Source of the DNA: Pseudomonas sp. AFG_SD02_1510_Pfu_092
GTDB taxonomy: Bacteria > Pseudomonadota > Gammaproteobacteria > Pseudomonadales > Pseudomonadaceae
DNA: 64,000 nucleotides
Direction: 5' to 3'
Assembly: GCF_003331055.1 (NCBI RefSeq)
Contig: NZ_PUQD01000011.1
Location: 1 to 64,000 of the forward strand
Part shown: positions 1 through 7,975 of the stretch, piece after piece
Layout: each line of letters opens with the position of its first letter
How positions within the stretch are numbered: position 1 is the first letter of the stretch
The notes under the pieces: model-generated
Told to the model about the DNA's origin: nothing
The model's database searches: none
What the model saw: the letters and a program-made list of their open reading frames with translations, nothing else
Translations under genes and position numbers: made by a program

Positions 1-125
1 GGGGGTTCTCCCCCCGCGGCCGGGGGGGGGCGGGGGCGGCCCCCCCCCCCCCCCCTCCCTCTCCCCCCCCCCCCCCCCCCGGGTTGGGGGGGGGGGGTGG
101 GGGGGGGGCGCGGGGCTGCCCGGCG
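1..125. other. Homopolymer C/G low-complexity contig end (probable artefact)
   Basis: The first ~125 bases are almost only runs of C and G with no codon structure, unlike anything else in the window. Normal Pseudomonas sequence resumes abruptly at about 115-150 inside what looks like a REP element. The most economical reading is low-quality sequence or an assembly artefact at a contig edge. Open frames across it are not believable. Confidence 0.85.
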
Positions 126-150
126 ATGGGCTGCAAAGCAGCCCCAGCGA
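118..150. repeat. Truncated REP-like element
   Basis: A GGGCTGC/GCAGCCC hairpin next to CGGCGATGGG resembles the intact REP pair at 34387-34486, which contains GGGCTGCTTCGCAGCCC followed by ATCGCCGGC. It lies just beyond the stop codon of the glycosylase gene. It is cut off on its left by the homopolymer stretch. Confidence 0.5.
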
Positions 151-152
151 TC

Positions 153-824
153 TCAATGGTTGACGGTATGCGCCAGCATCACCGACAACTGGCACAGCGG
201 TCGCCCGCTCTCGGCATGCCACTGGTTGAACGCCTGCTGCACCAAGGCCAGGTCCCGCTGGCTGGTCGGCTGTTTGTCGATCACTTGCTGCGCGATCAAC
301 GCCGCCGCCATGTCGTCGGTCGGGATGAACGTGTCCTTGCCGACCATGCGCAGGAAGCGCGGCGCCGACAACCCGCCCAGCTGGTTGCCATGCTTGGCCA
401 GGTACTTCCATAACCCGACGATATCGGTCGCCGGCCAGTCGGCAATGAACGCGCCAAAGCTGCCATGGGCCTTGGCGATATCCAGCACCATCTGCGCATT
501 GCGCGGCACGCTCTTGAGCTTGCCCAGGTGGCGGATGATGCGCTCGTCGTGCATCAGCCGCTCCAGGTGCTCGGCGCCCATCAGCACCACTTTTTCCGGG
601 TCGAAGCCGAAGAACACCTGTTCGAACGCCGGCCACTTGGCATCCACCAGGCTGTGCTTGAGCCCGGCACGGAACACGCGCAGGGCCAGCGTCGACAGGT
701 AGCGGTCGTCGCTGATGTCGCGCAGTTGTGCCGGCGTGCGCGGCTGCGGCAGAAAGGCCTCCAGGGCCTGGGCCGAGCCGAAGCGGTTCAGGCAGTACTC
801 ATGCAGCCACTGGTAATCGCGCAT
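153..824 (-). CDS. DNA-3-methyladenine glycosylase I (Tag-like) family protein
   Basis: The 223-residue protein resembles the Tag/HhH-GPD family that excises 3-methyladenine from DNA in base excision repair. The central part (about residues 35-130) follows the Tag pattern: an aromatic and Lys-rich segment 'AGLKHSLVDAKWPAFEQVF', then 'FDPEKV', then 'DERIIRHLGKLKSVPRNAQ'. The N-terminal Cys and C-terminal His/Cys zinc ligands of E. coli Tag are not evident, so this is a divergent branch whose substrate is inferred. It lies 4 bases downstream of ttcA on the same strand and is probably co-transcribed with it. The start is an ATG at 824. Confidence 0.75.
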   Translation of the reverse strand: MRDYQWLHEYCLNRFGSAQALEAFLPQPRTPAQLRDISDDRYLSTLALRVFRAGLKHSLVDAKWPAFEQVFFGFDPEKVVLMGAEHLERLMHDERIIRHLGKLKSVPRNAQMVLDIAKAHGSFGAFIADWPATDIVGLWKYLAKHGNQLGGLSAPRFLRMVGKDTFIPTDDMAAALIAQQVIDKQPTSQRDLALVQQAFNQWHAESGRPLCQLSVMLAHTVNH

Positions 825-828
825 GGGC

Positions 829-1653
829 TCAGATGTTCAACACGTCAAGGAAGCGCGGGGTGGCGTTTTCGTCGATCTTCAGGCTGGTGAAGTCGAACAG
901 GTTGCGGTCGGCCAGCTGCGACGGCGCCACGTTCTGCAAGGCGCGGAAGATGCTCTCGGTACGCCCCGGGTGCTTGCGCTCCCACTCCACCAGCATGTCC
1001 TTGACCACCTGGCGCTGCAGGTTTTCCTGCGAGCCGCACAGGTTGCACGGAATGATCGGGAATTCCTTCATGTCCGAGTAGGCCTGGATGTCCTTCTCGC
1101 TGCAGTAGGCCAACGGGCGGATCACCACGTTGCGACCGTCGTCGGCCCGCAGCTTCGGCGGCATGCCCTTGAGCGCGCCGTTGAAGAACATGTTGAGGAA
1201 GAAGGTTTCGACGATGTCGTCGCGGTGGTGCCCCAGCGCCATCTTGGTCGCGCCGATTTCGTCGGCGAAGGTGTACAGGGTGCCACGGCGCAGGCGCGAG
1301 CATAGCGAGCAGGTGGTCTTGCCCTCCGGTACCAGCTCCTTGACCACCGAGTAAGTGTCCTTCTCGACGATGTGGTACTCGACACCGAGTTCCTTGAGGT
1401 AGGCCGGCAGCACATGCTCGGGGAAGCCCGGCTGCTTCTGGTCCATGTTCACCGCGACGATCTCGAACTTGATCGGTGCCACCTTCTGCAGGTGCAACAG
1501 AACATCGAGCATGGTGTAGCTGTCCTTGCCGCCGGACAGGCAGACCATGACCTTGTCGCCATCCTCGATCATGTTGTAGTCGGTGATGGCTTCGCCGGCG
1601 AGACGACGCAGGCGTTTTTGCAGTTTGTTCTGGTTGACCGAGAGGGTGCCCAT
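829..1653 (-). CDS. ttcA: tRNA 2-thiocytidine biosynthesis protein TtcA
   Basis: TtcA is an ATP-dependent, Fe-S-containing enzyme that thiolates C32 of several tRNAs. The PP-loop motif '[13 protein letters not shown]' lies near residue 40, and the paired CxxC motifs that hold the cluster appear as '[10 protein letters not shown]' and 'PCNLCGSQ'. I chose the ATG at 1653 (274 residues, '[15 protein letters not shown]'), the family's usual start. An in-frame TTG at 1680 would add nine residues without support. The glycosylase gene follows with a 4-base gap. Confidence 0.96.
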   Translation of the reverse strand: MGTLSVNQNKLQKRLRRLAGEAITDYNMIEDGDKVMVCLSGGKDSYTMLDVLLHLQKVAPIKFEIVAVNMDQKQPGFPEHVLPAYLKELGVEYHIVEKDTYSVVKELVPEGKTTCSLCSRLRRGTLYTFADEIGATKMALGHHRDDIVETFFLNMFFNGALKGMPPKLRADDGRNVVIRPLAYCSEKDIQAYSDMKEFPIIPCNLCGSQENLQRQVVKDMLVEWERKHPGRTESIFRALQNVAPSQLADRNLFDFTSLKIDENATPRFLDVLNI

Positions 1654-1914
1654 AGCGCTTGGATCCGCGAGGTGTGACAAAAGCCGGCTATTTTACGCAC
1701 AAACGCGGCGCTGCTGTAGGCATTCCGATAAAGACTTCAAGGTAATCAACAGCCGGCGCTACAGCGCGATTTGCTCTAAAAAGCGCGGTTTGTGTGGGTA
1801 ACGGCTTCCTATACTGCGACATAAGGCCACATTACCGCTTGCTTCGGTGTTCGGGCCTCGGGCCGCTGCGCTCCATCTGGGGGGCGTCTGGCAACATTCA
1901 GAGGAGTGATCGGC

Positions 1915-2514
1915 ATGATTCATCACGTTGTGGGGCTGTTTACCCATCCCGACCAGGAATGGCGGGAGATTCGTGGCGAAGAAGAAACCATCAGCCACAT
2001 GTACCTGACGCACACCCTGATCCTGGCTGCAATCCCCGCCATTTCGGCTTTCATCGGTACCACCCAGGTCGGCTGGGTGATCGGCGGTCGGCCAGCGGTG
2101 ATGCTGACCATGGAAAGCGCCATCTGGATGAGCATCATGTCGTACCTGGCGATGCTTGCCGGGGTGGCGGTGATGGGCGCGTTCATCCACTGGATGGCCC
2201 GCACCTACGACGCCAACCCGTCCATGGCACAGTGCATCGCCTTCGCCACCTACACCGCCACCCCGTTGTTCATCGGCGGCCTGGCGGCGCTGTATCCGCA
2301 CCTGTGGCTGGGCATGCTGGTCGGCACTGCGGCCATCTGCTACACGGTGTACCTGCTGTATGTCGGCCTGCCGACCTTCATGAACATACCGTCCGACGAA
2401 GGCTTCCTGTTCTCCAGCTCGGTGCTGGCGGTGGGCCTTGTGGTGCTGGTGGCGATCATGGCCGCCACGGTGATCATATGGGGCCTGGGCGTGGGGCCGG
2501 TTTACACCAATTAG
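1915..2514 (+). CDS. Yip1-domain integral membrane protein
   Basis: This 199-residue protein has an N-terminal motif typical of bacterial Yip1-family proteins ('LFTHPDQEWREIRGEEE') followed by about five hydrophobic membrane segments. The molecular role of bacterial Yip1 proteins is not established. The ATG at 1915 sits 9 bases after AGAGGA. A GTG three codons upstream is possible but too close to that site. It is divergent from ttcA and followed by sprT on the same strand. Confidence 0.85.
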   Translation: MIHHVVGLFTHPDQEWREIRGEEETISHMYLTHTLILAAIPAISAFIGTTQVGWVIGGRPAVMLTMESAIWMSIMSYLAMLAGVAVMGAFIHWMARTYDANPSMAQCIAFATYTATPLFIGGLAALYPHLWLGMLVGTAAICYTVYLLYVGLPTFMNIPSDEGFLFSSSVLAVGLVVLVAIMAATVIIWGLGVGPVYTN

Positions 2515-2552
2515 GGCGGATCAGAACAGACTCGACCAACACTGGGGCATTG

Positions 2553-2581
2553 ACCAGGGGCCGCCGCAAGGCGGCCTCTGG
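2553..2581 (+). terminator. GC-rich hairpin after the Yip1 gene
   Basis: A strong stem of about 12 pairs (CCAGGGGCCGCC, loop GCAA, then the complementary arm) follows the Yip1-family gene. There is no U-run, so it may terminate weakly or only protect the 3' end. It separates this gene from sprT. Confidence 0.4.
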
Positions 2582-2655
2582 CCCTACGCTGACCGGTGGC
2601 TCGGCAGGCTGCCCGGGGTTGCGGCATAATACCCGGTCAGGAGAACCACCCCGCC

Positions 2656-3150
2656 ATGCCCGAGCTGCTCAGACAACGCGTCGAAACCTGTTATCAGCAA
2701 GCCGAAACCTTCTTCAAACGCACCTTCCCGCGCCCGGAAGTCAGCTTCAAGCTGCGCGGGCAAAAAGCCGGCGTTGCCCACCTGCACCAGAACCTGCTGC
2801 GCTTCAACCTGCAGCTTTACCGCGAGAACCAGGAAGACTTCCTGCGCCAGACCGTGGCCCATGAAGTGGCGCACCTGGTGGCCCACCAACTGTTCGGCGA
2901 CGGTATCCAGGCCCACGGCGAAGAGTGGCAGCTGATCATGCGCGGCGTGTATGAACTGCCGCCCAACCGTTGCCACAATTACGAAGTGCAGCGGCGCGTG
3001 GTGACCCGCTACATCTACCGCTGCCCGTGCCCGCAGAGCGACTTTCCGTTTACCGCGCAGCGGCACAAGCTGGTGCGTCAGGGGCGGCGCTATCTGTGCA
3101 AGCGGTGTCGGGCGATATTGGTGTATAGCGGCGAGACGCGCGTTGAATAG
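2656..3150 (+). CDS. sprT: SprT family zinc metalloprotease-like protein
   Basis: The 164-residue protein carries the zincin motif 'VAHEVAHLVAHQLFG' (HExxH) around residues 65-80 and a C-terminal zinc-ribbon-like segment with 'CPCPQ' and 'CKRCRAI'. This is the SprT layout. SprT-like domains resemble eukaryotic Spartan, which acts on DNA-protein crosslinks, but the bacterial role is little studied. The start at 2656 ('MPELLRQRVETCYQQ') follows AGGAGA. Upstream in-frame codons lie in the intergenic hairpin region and were rejected. Confidence 0.93.
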   Translation: MPELLRQRVETCYQQAETFFKRTFPRPEVSFKLRGQKAGVAHLHQNLLRFNLQLYRENQEDFLRQTVAHEVAHLVAHQLFGDGIQAHGEEWQLIMRGVYELPPNRCHNYEVQRRVVTRYIYRCPCPQSDFPFTAQRHKLVRQGRRYLCKRCRAILVYSGETRVE

Positions 3151-3211
3151 TGGCTTGCCTGCACTGGCCCCTTCGCGGGTGCTGGCAACAGATGAATAAC
3201 ACGCATAAGAA

Positions 3212-3236
3212 AGGCGAACCTAGGGTCGCCTCCTTT
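3212..3236 (-). terminator. Weak hairpin between sprT and fprA
   Basis: AGGCGA and TCGCCT arms flank a short loop between the convergent sprT and fprA genes. Reading on the minus strand it is followed by CTTTCTTAT, so it is a plausible weak fprA terminator. A partial REP-like string (CCCCTTCGCGGGT) lies just to the left. Confidence 0.45.
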
Positions 3237-3250
3237 ATATCTACCTGACC

Positions 3251-4030
3251 TTACTTCTCGACGAAAGCACGCTCGATCAGGTAGTCGCCCGGCTCACGCA
3301 TGCGCGGGGAGATCTTCAGGCCGAAGCTGTCCAGCACTTCACTGGTCTCGTCGAGCATGCTCGGGCTGCCGCAGATCATCGCGCGGTCGTCCTGCGGGTT
3401 GATCGGTGGCAGGCCGATGTCGCTGAACAGCTTGCCGCTGCGCATCAGGTCGGTCAGCCGGCCCTGGTTCTCGAACGGCTCACGAGTCACGGTCGGGTAG
3501 TAGATCAGCTTGTCGCGCACCGATTCACCGAAGAACTCGTTCTGCGGCAGGTGCTCGGTGATGAACTCGCGGTAGGCCACTTCGTTCACGTAGCGCACGC
3601 CGTGCACCAGAATCACTTTCTCGAAACGCTCGTAGGTTTCCGGGTCCTGGATGACGCTCATGAACGGCGCCAGGCCAGTGCCGGTGCTCAGCAGGTACAA
3701 GTGCTTGCCCGGGTTCAGGTCGTCGAGCACCAGGGTACCGGTGGGCTTCTTGCTGATGATGATCTCGTCGCCTTCCTTCAAGTGCTGCAGCTGCGAGGTC
3801 AGCGGGCCATCCGGCACCTTGATGCTGAAGAACTCCAGATGCTCTTCCCAGTTCGGCGAAGCGATGGAATAGGCGCGCATGAGCGGACGGCCATTGTCCT
3901 GTTGCAGGCCGATCATCACGAACTGACCGTTCTCGAAGCGCAGGCCCGGGTCGCGGGTGCACTTGAAGCTGAACAGGGTGTCGTTCCAGTGGTGCACACT
4001 GAGGACACGTTCGTGGTTCATGTTGCTCAT
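3251..4030 (-). CDS. fprA: Ferredoxin--NADP+ reductase FprA
   Basis: This 259-residue flavoenzyme moves electrons between NADPH and ferredoxin or flavodoxin, supporting Fe-S maintenance and oxidative-stress defence. The FAD-binding motif 'RAYSIASPNW' and NADP-binding 'STGTGLAPFMSVIQD' are visible, and the C-terminus ends in 'FVEK', typical of subclass I bacterial FPRs. The start at 4030 ('MSNMNHERVLSVHHW') has a GGAGCC ribosome-binding site. It is divergent from the LysR gene finR, the known superoxide-responsive activator arrangement in Pseudomonas. Confidence 0.95.
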   Translation of the reverse strand: MSNMNHERVLSVHHWNDTLFSFKCTRDPGLRFENGQFVMIGLQQDNGRPLMRAYSIASPNWEEHLEFFSIKVPDGPLTSQLQHLKEGDEIIISKKPTGTLVLDDLNPGKHLYLLSTGTGLAPFMSVIQDPETYERFEKVILVHGVRYVNEVAYREFITEHLPQNEFFGESVRDKLIYYPTVTREPFENQGRLTDLMRSGKLFSDIGLPPINPQDDRAMICGSPSMLDETSEVLDSFGLKISPRMREPGDYLIERAFVEK

Positions 4031-4147
4031 CGATGGGGCTCCTGAAGAAAAACGCAGCACGCAAACGCGCAGTTGCGCGATAGTTTAGAGGCAGCGACAA
4101 TATCTGTTAACTGGATTATCAAGATATGTGTTATCGGTTATATCGAT
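4031..4147. promoter_or_regulatory. fprA-finR divergent promoter region
   Basis: This 117-base AT-rich gap separates the divergent fprA and finR starts. It contains the dyad ATATCT-N16-AGATAT (4100-4127) and overlapping GATA/TATC words, a plausible LysR-type binding region for FinR. The exact operator is not established from sequence alone. Confidence 0.55.
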
Positions 4148-5074
4148 ATGCGATTTACACTTCGTCAGCTGCAAGTCTTCGTTGCCGTGGCCCAGCATCA
4201 GAGCGTTTCGCGCGCTGCCAGCATGCTGGCCCTGTCGCAGTCGGCCGCCAGCACCTCGATCACCGAGCTAGAGCGCCAATCCAGCTGTCAGCTGTTCGAC
4301 CGCGCCGGCAAACGCCTGAGCCTCAACGCCCTGGGCCAACAGTTGCTGCCCCAGGCCGTGGCCCTGCTCGACCAGGCCAAGGAGATCGAAGACCTGCTCA
4401 ACGGCAAGTCCGGTTTCGGTTCGCTGGCGGTCGGCGCCACGCTGACCATCGGCAATTACCTGGCCACCCTGCTGATCGGCAGCTTCATGCAGGTGCACCC
4501 GGAAAGCCAGGTGAAACTGCACGTGCAGAACACTGCGCACATCGTGCATCAGGTGGCGCATTACGAAATTGATCTGGGTCTGATCGAAGGCGATTGCAAC
4601 CACCCCGACCTGGAAGTGCAGCCCTGGGTCGAGGACGAACTGGTGGTGTTCTGCGCGCCGCAACACCCATTGGCGAAACTGGGCCGCGCCGATGTGCAGA
4701 CGCTGTCGCAGGAAGCGTGGATCTTGCGCGAACAGGGCTCCGGCACGCGCCTGACTTTCGACCAGGCCATGCGCCACCACCGCACCAACCTCAATATCCG
4801 CCTGGAACTGGAACACACCGAAGCCATCAAGCGTGCAGTGGAATCCGGCCTGGGCATCGGCTGCATCTCGCGCCTGGCGCTGCGTGACGCCTTCCGCCGC
4901 GGCAGCCTGGTAGCGGTGGAAACCCCGGAGCTGGACCTGATGCGGCAGTTCTACTTCATCTGGCACAAACAGAAATACCAGACCTCGGCCATGCGCGAAT
5001 TTCTCGAACTGTGCCGCAACTTCACCGCGGGCTTTACCCGCAGTGACGAAATCGTGTTGCCGCCAATCGCTTAG
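4148..5074 (+). CDS. finR: LysR-type regulator FinR (activator of fprA)
   Basis: This 308-residue LysR regulator has its N-terminal helix-turn-helix at about residues 18-40 ('SVSRAASMLALSQSAASTSI') and a LysR substrate domain beyond residue 90. Its divergence from fprA identifies it as FinR, which in Pseudomonas activates fprA under superoxide stress. I chose the ATG at 4148 ('MRFTLRQLQVFVAVAQ'), which aligns with the family's N-terminus; the upstream frame is promoter DNA. Its stop codon overlaps that of dgkA by 4 bases in convergent orientation. Confidence 0.9.
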   Translation: MRFTLRQLQVFVAVAQHQSVSRAASMLALSQSAASTSITELERQSSCQLFDRAGKRLSLNALGQQLLPQAVALLDQAKEIEDLLNGKSGFGSLAVGATLTIGNYLATLLIGSFMQVHPESQVKLHVQNTAHIVHQVAHYEIDLGLIEGDCNHPDLEVQPWVEDELVVFCAPQHPLAKLGRADVQTLSQEAWILREQGSGTRLTFDQAMRHHRTNLNIRLELEHTEAIKRAVESGLGIGCISRLALRDAFRRGSLVAVETPELDLMRQFYFIWHKQKYQTSAMREFLELCRNFTAGFTRSDEIVLPPIA

Positions 5075-5436
5075 AGCAGGATCACGCCCCACACCAGCGC
5101 GACCATGGTCAGTGCCACCAGTTGCGCGGCGCTGCCCATGTCTTTGGCGTTTTTCGACAGTGGGTGGCGCTCCAGCGAAATGCGGTCGATGGCCGCCTCC
5201 ACCGCCGAGTTGAACAGCTCGACGATCAGGCCCAACAGGCACACGGCGATCATGATTGCCCGCTCCGCCCGGCTGACCGGCAGCCAGAAGGCGATCGGAA
5301 CCAGCAGCACGTTGAGCAGCACCAGCTGGCGGAACGCGGCCTCGCCAACAAAGGCGGCACGCAGGCCGTCCAGCGAATAGCCGGCGGCGTTGAGGATACG
5401 TTTGAGGCCGGTCTGGCCTTTGAATGGCGATGTCAT
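5071..5436 (-). CDS. dgkA: Diacylglycerol kinase DgkA
   Basis: A 121-residue, three-helix membrane kinase of the bacterial DgkA family, which phosphorylates diacylglycerol to phosphatidate and recycles lipid from membrane-derived glucan synthesis. The family motif 'ELFNSAVEAAIDRISLE' lies near residues 72-88, with further membrane helices around it. The ATG at 5436 ('MTSPFKGQTGLKRI') gives the usual length; a longer frame would add an unsupported Cys-rich leader. It ends inside the convergent finR stop region and follows erdR on the same strand. Confidence 0.95.
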   Translation of the reverse strand: MTSPFKGQTGLKRILNAAGYSLDGLRAAFVGEAAFRQLVLLNVLLVPIAFWLPVSRAERAIMIAVCLLGLIVELFNSAVEAAIDRISLERHPLSKNAKDMGSAAQLVALTMVALVWGVILL

Positions 5437-5509
5437 GCGAGTCACTTCACAACGGAAAGGCCGGCAGACTAGACCGGCACGGGTAAAAAAAGCGTGAAGC
5501 CAGGCGCAT

Positions 5510-6160
5510 TCAGCTACTGGCAACCGATTCAAGTTGTTGCAGCAGTAACGCCGCCTGGGTGCGGGTACGCACGCCCAGCTTGCGGAAGATCGCGGTCACG
5601 TGCGCCTTGATGGTCGCCTCCGACACGTTCAGCTCGTAGGCGATCTGCTTGTTCAGCAGGCCCTCGCAAACCATGGTCAGTACGCGGAACTGCTGCGGCG
5701 TGAGGCTGGCCAGGCCTTCGCTGGCGGCCTTGGCCTCGGCCGAGACATCGACCTTCTCGAACGCCTGCGGCGGCCACCAGACCTCGCCATCGAGCACTTT
5801 GCGCACCGCATCCTGGATCACTTCGAGGGTGCTGGACTTGGGAATGAAGCCGCTGGCACCGAATTCGCGGGACTTGACCACCACGGCGGCTTCTTCCTGC
5901 GCCGAAACCATCACCACCGGAATTTGCGGATATTGCCCGCGCAGCAGCACCAGCCCGGAAAAACCGTAGGCACCCGGCATGTTCAAATCCAGCAACACCA
6001 GGTCCCAGTCGGCTTTTTCGCTCAGGCGGGTTTCCAGTTCGGCAATGCTGGCGACTTCGACCAGGCTTACATCCGGGCCCAGGCCGAGGGTAACGGCCTG
6101 GCGCAAGGCGCCACGAAACAGCGGGTGGTCATCGGCAATCAGGATTTCGTAAGTGGCCAT
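5510..6160 (-). CDS. erdR: LuxR-family response regulator ErdR
   Basis: A 216-residue NarL/LuxR-type response regulator. The receiver domain has the acidic pair in 'IADDHPLF', the phospho-acceptor Asp in 'LLDLNMPG' and the conserved Lys in 'PKSS'. The output helix-turn-helix spans about residues 150-210 ('LTPQQFRVLTMVCEGLLNKQ'). The sequence and the neighbouring dgkA match P. aeruginosa ErdR (PA3604), a regulator of ethanol and acetate metabolism. No partner kinase gene is adjacent. Confidence 0.88.
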   Translation of the reverse strand: MATYEILIADDHPLFRGALRQAVTLGLGPDVSLVEVASIAELETRLSEKADWDLVLLDLNMPGAYGFSGLVLLRGQYPQIPVVMVSAQEEAAVVVKSREFGASGFIPKSSTLEVIQDAVRKVLDGEVWWPPQAFEKVDVSAEAKAASEGLASLTPQQFRVLTMVCEGLLNKQIAYELNVSEATIKAHVTAIFRKLGVRTRTQAALLLQQLESVASS

Positions 6161-6238
6161 CGATCTGGGGATCCTGTTCTGTGTCGGGCACTCGGGTAAG
6201 GGTCATTATGAACCAAAGCAGGGGTTGTGCCCCTTGGA

Positions 6239-6949
6239 CTATAGGAAGGTATGCAAACGCTGGTGGGTGTCGTCCTGCTCATCCAGCGGCAGGCGCCGCT
6301 TGCCGCTCAGGTAATGCAGGCTGAACACATCCAGGTAGGCGTCCAGCGCCTGCGAGGCCTGGGTGTCGCCGGCCAGGTCCAGGCACATGGCGGCAACCTC
6401 GGCGGTGCAGAAATGATCGTCGCGCTTGGAACGGCGCAGACGGTAGCGTGACATCTGCTCGGCCTGCAGGCTCAGCACCGGGAAGCGGTCCAGGTATGGG
6501 CTCTTGCGAAACATCTTGCGCGCTTCGGTCCAGGTGGCATCCAGCAGGATGAACAACGGGCGCTTGCCGGGCTCGCGCACCACCTCGCTGACCACCCGCT
6601 GCTGGGCGACGAATTCGCCGGGGAAGACGATGTAGGGTTGCCAGCGCGGATCGCCCAGCAAGGCCAGCAAGCGTTCATCGACCGAGGTGCGCAGCCAGCC
6701 GAAGGCCGAGGTGTCCTCGATCAGGTCGGCGATCAACCAGCCGGTGTTGGTCGGCTTCAACGGCTCGGTGTCATGCATCAGCAGGCACACGCCGGACTCC
6801 GCCTGCACCCGGGGTTTCCAGGCGCACAGGCAATGCGTGGCGATAACCCGGCAGTCGGGGCAGCGTTCGGCACGCGAGCCACGGGCGATGAAAGGCTTGT
6901 TGCTACGGGCCAGGCGTTCGGCGCGCAGGCGCGCTACCGCATGGCTCAT
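6239..6949 (-). CDS. DTW-domain tRNA aminocarboxypropyltransferase (TapT-like)
   Basis: The DTW motif ('LLDATWTEARKM') and an N-terminal four-Cys cluster ('CPDCRVIATHCLCAW') define this family. Members such as E. coli TapT transfer the 3-amino-3-carboxypropyl group of SAM to U47 of tRNA. The ATG at 6949 gives 236 residues; an in-frame TTG at 7006 would add 19. Neither has a clear ribosome-binding site, so the start is uncertain. It lies just beyond erdR, on the same strand. Confidence 0.88.
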   Translation of the reverse strand: MSHAVARLRAERLARSNKPFIARGSRAERCPDCRVIATHCLCAWKPRVQAESGVCLLMHDTEPLKPTNTGWLIADLIEDTSAFGWLRTSVDERLLALLGDPRWQPYIVFPGEFVAQQRVVSEVVREPGKRPLFILLDATWTEARKMFRKSPYLDRFPVLSLQAEQMSRYRLRRSKRDDHFCTAEVAAMCLDLAGDTQASQALDAYLDVFSLHYLSGKRRLPLDEQDDTHQRLHTFL

Positions 6950-7168
6950 GCCGGCAGGGCTCTGGACAGGTTGGGAATCGGCACAGGGATGACTCGGAGT
7001 AGACAAGGGCGCCAGTCTACCAGAACAGGGGACAATTGCTGTGCAGCCGGCAAGGCGCTCCTTATAATCGACGCTTTACCGTACCTGAACCTCGCAGCCT
7101 CGCGATGTTCACGGAACGCCGTCGACCCGCGCATGTCAAAGCGCCAGTCATCGAACCAGGAGAGATTC

Positions 7169-7588
7169 ATGCTGCGCCGTATCGTCCCCGCCCTGAGCCT
7201 GCTGCTCGCCCTGCCCCTGGCAGCCCAGGCGGCATCCAAGCAGGAATACGACCTGAACAACATGCTGCAAAAGGTTGCCAAGGAAAGCAGTGTCGGCACC
7301 CCGCGCGCCATCAACGAGGACATCCTCGACCAAGGTTACACGGTAGAAGGCAAGGCACTGGTCAACCACCTGAGCGTGCGCCAGGAGCACGCCGAGCGCA
7401 TGCAGGCCAACCCGGCCCAGGTGCGCAGCCAGCTGGGTGACAGCGTTTGCCGCAACAGCGGCTTCCGCAACCTGATGTCCAAAGGCGCGGTCATGGTCTA
7501 CCGCTTCACGGTGTACAAGAGCAACGAGCCGATCATGGACCAGGCTTTCGACAATGCCAGCTGCGTGGCCGGCAACAAGAAGAAATAG
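7169..7588 (+). CDS. PA3611-family exported quorum-sensing-regulated protein
   Basis: A 139-residue exported protein: a signal peptide of about 21 residues ('MLRRIVPALSLLLALPLAAQA') precedes the mature 'ASKQEYDLNN'. Two Cys residues ('SVCRNSGFRN' and 'NASCVAGN') could form a disulfide. It resembles P. aeruginosa PA3611, a small structurally characterised protein reported as quorum-sensing-regulated; its biochemical role is unknown. The ATG follows AGGAGA. The longer in-frame reading runs antisense through the DTW gene and was rejected. The poly-Lys end 'NKKK' is notable. Confidence 0.8.
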   Translation: MLRRIVPALSLLLALPLAAQAASKQEYDLNNMLQKVAKESSVGTPRAINEDILDQGYTVEGKALVNHLSVRQEHAERMQANPAQVRSQLGDSVCRNSGFRNLMSKGAVMVYRFTVYKSNEPIMDQAFDNASCVAGNKKK

Positions 7589-7604
7589 CGGGAAAATTCA
7601 ACCG

Positions 7605-7814
7605 CTAGGCCTTTTCGTCTTCGCGGGCGTGCCAGCGCCCTTCAGCGGCATCGGCACGCATCTCTGCCAGCAGCGCCTGCAAGTAGCGCGACTGGCACTC
7701 CAGCCCCGACAGCCTGCGCCGGCACTCGGCCTCCAGGCTCAGGTGATGCGCCTGGGCCGCATTTTCCAGTTGCTGGTAAAGCTGCCGGTCCACTTCGATG
7801 ACCAAGCGATGCAT
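7605..7814 (-). CDS. Small ribbon-helix-helix-like hypothetical protein
   Basis: A 69-residue protein. Its N-terminus ('MHRLVIEVDRQLYQQLENAA', then 'HHLSLEAECRRRL') has the beta-strand/two-helix pattern of Arc/MetJ ribbon-helix-helix DNA binders, but no toxin partner is adjacent. The remainder is helical and charged. It sits between a PA3611-like gene and a LOG-family gene, as in other pseudomonads. The DNA-binding role is inferred from pattern only. Confidence 0.7.
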   Translation of the reverse strand: MHRLVIEVDRQLYQQLENAAQAHHLSLEAECRRRLSGLECQSRYLQALLAEMRADAAEGRWHAREDEKA

Positions 7815-7975
7815 ACCGCCACCTCCTGCATCGACACGTTTCGCTTTACCCAGTTAACCAAACCCGCGTCACCCGTGGCGGCACGCCGACGGATGGCGGT
7901 GCCGAACACCCCGGCACGATCGGGCGCGAGGGTCTAGATTGAGGTCAGAGGTATTGGTGCAGAAGGAGACGTTGC

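Noticed and set aside
84-702. Plus-strand open frames starting in the homopolymer region
   Set aside because: They begin in artefactual C/G sequence and run antisense through the Tag-like gene.
6638-7168. Long N-terminal extension of the PA3611-like gene
   Set aside because: It runs antisense through the DTW gene; the ATG at 7169 has AGGAGA and begins a signal peptide.
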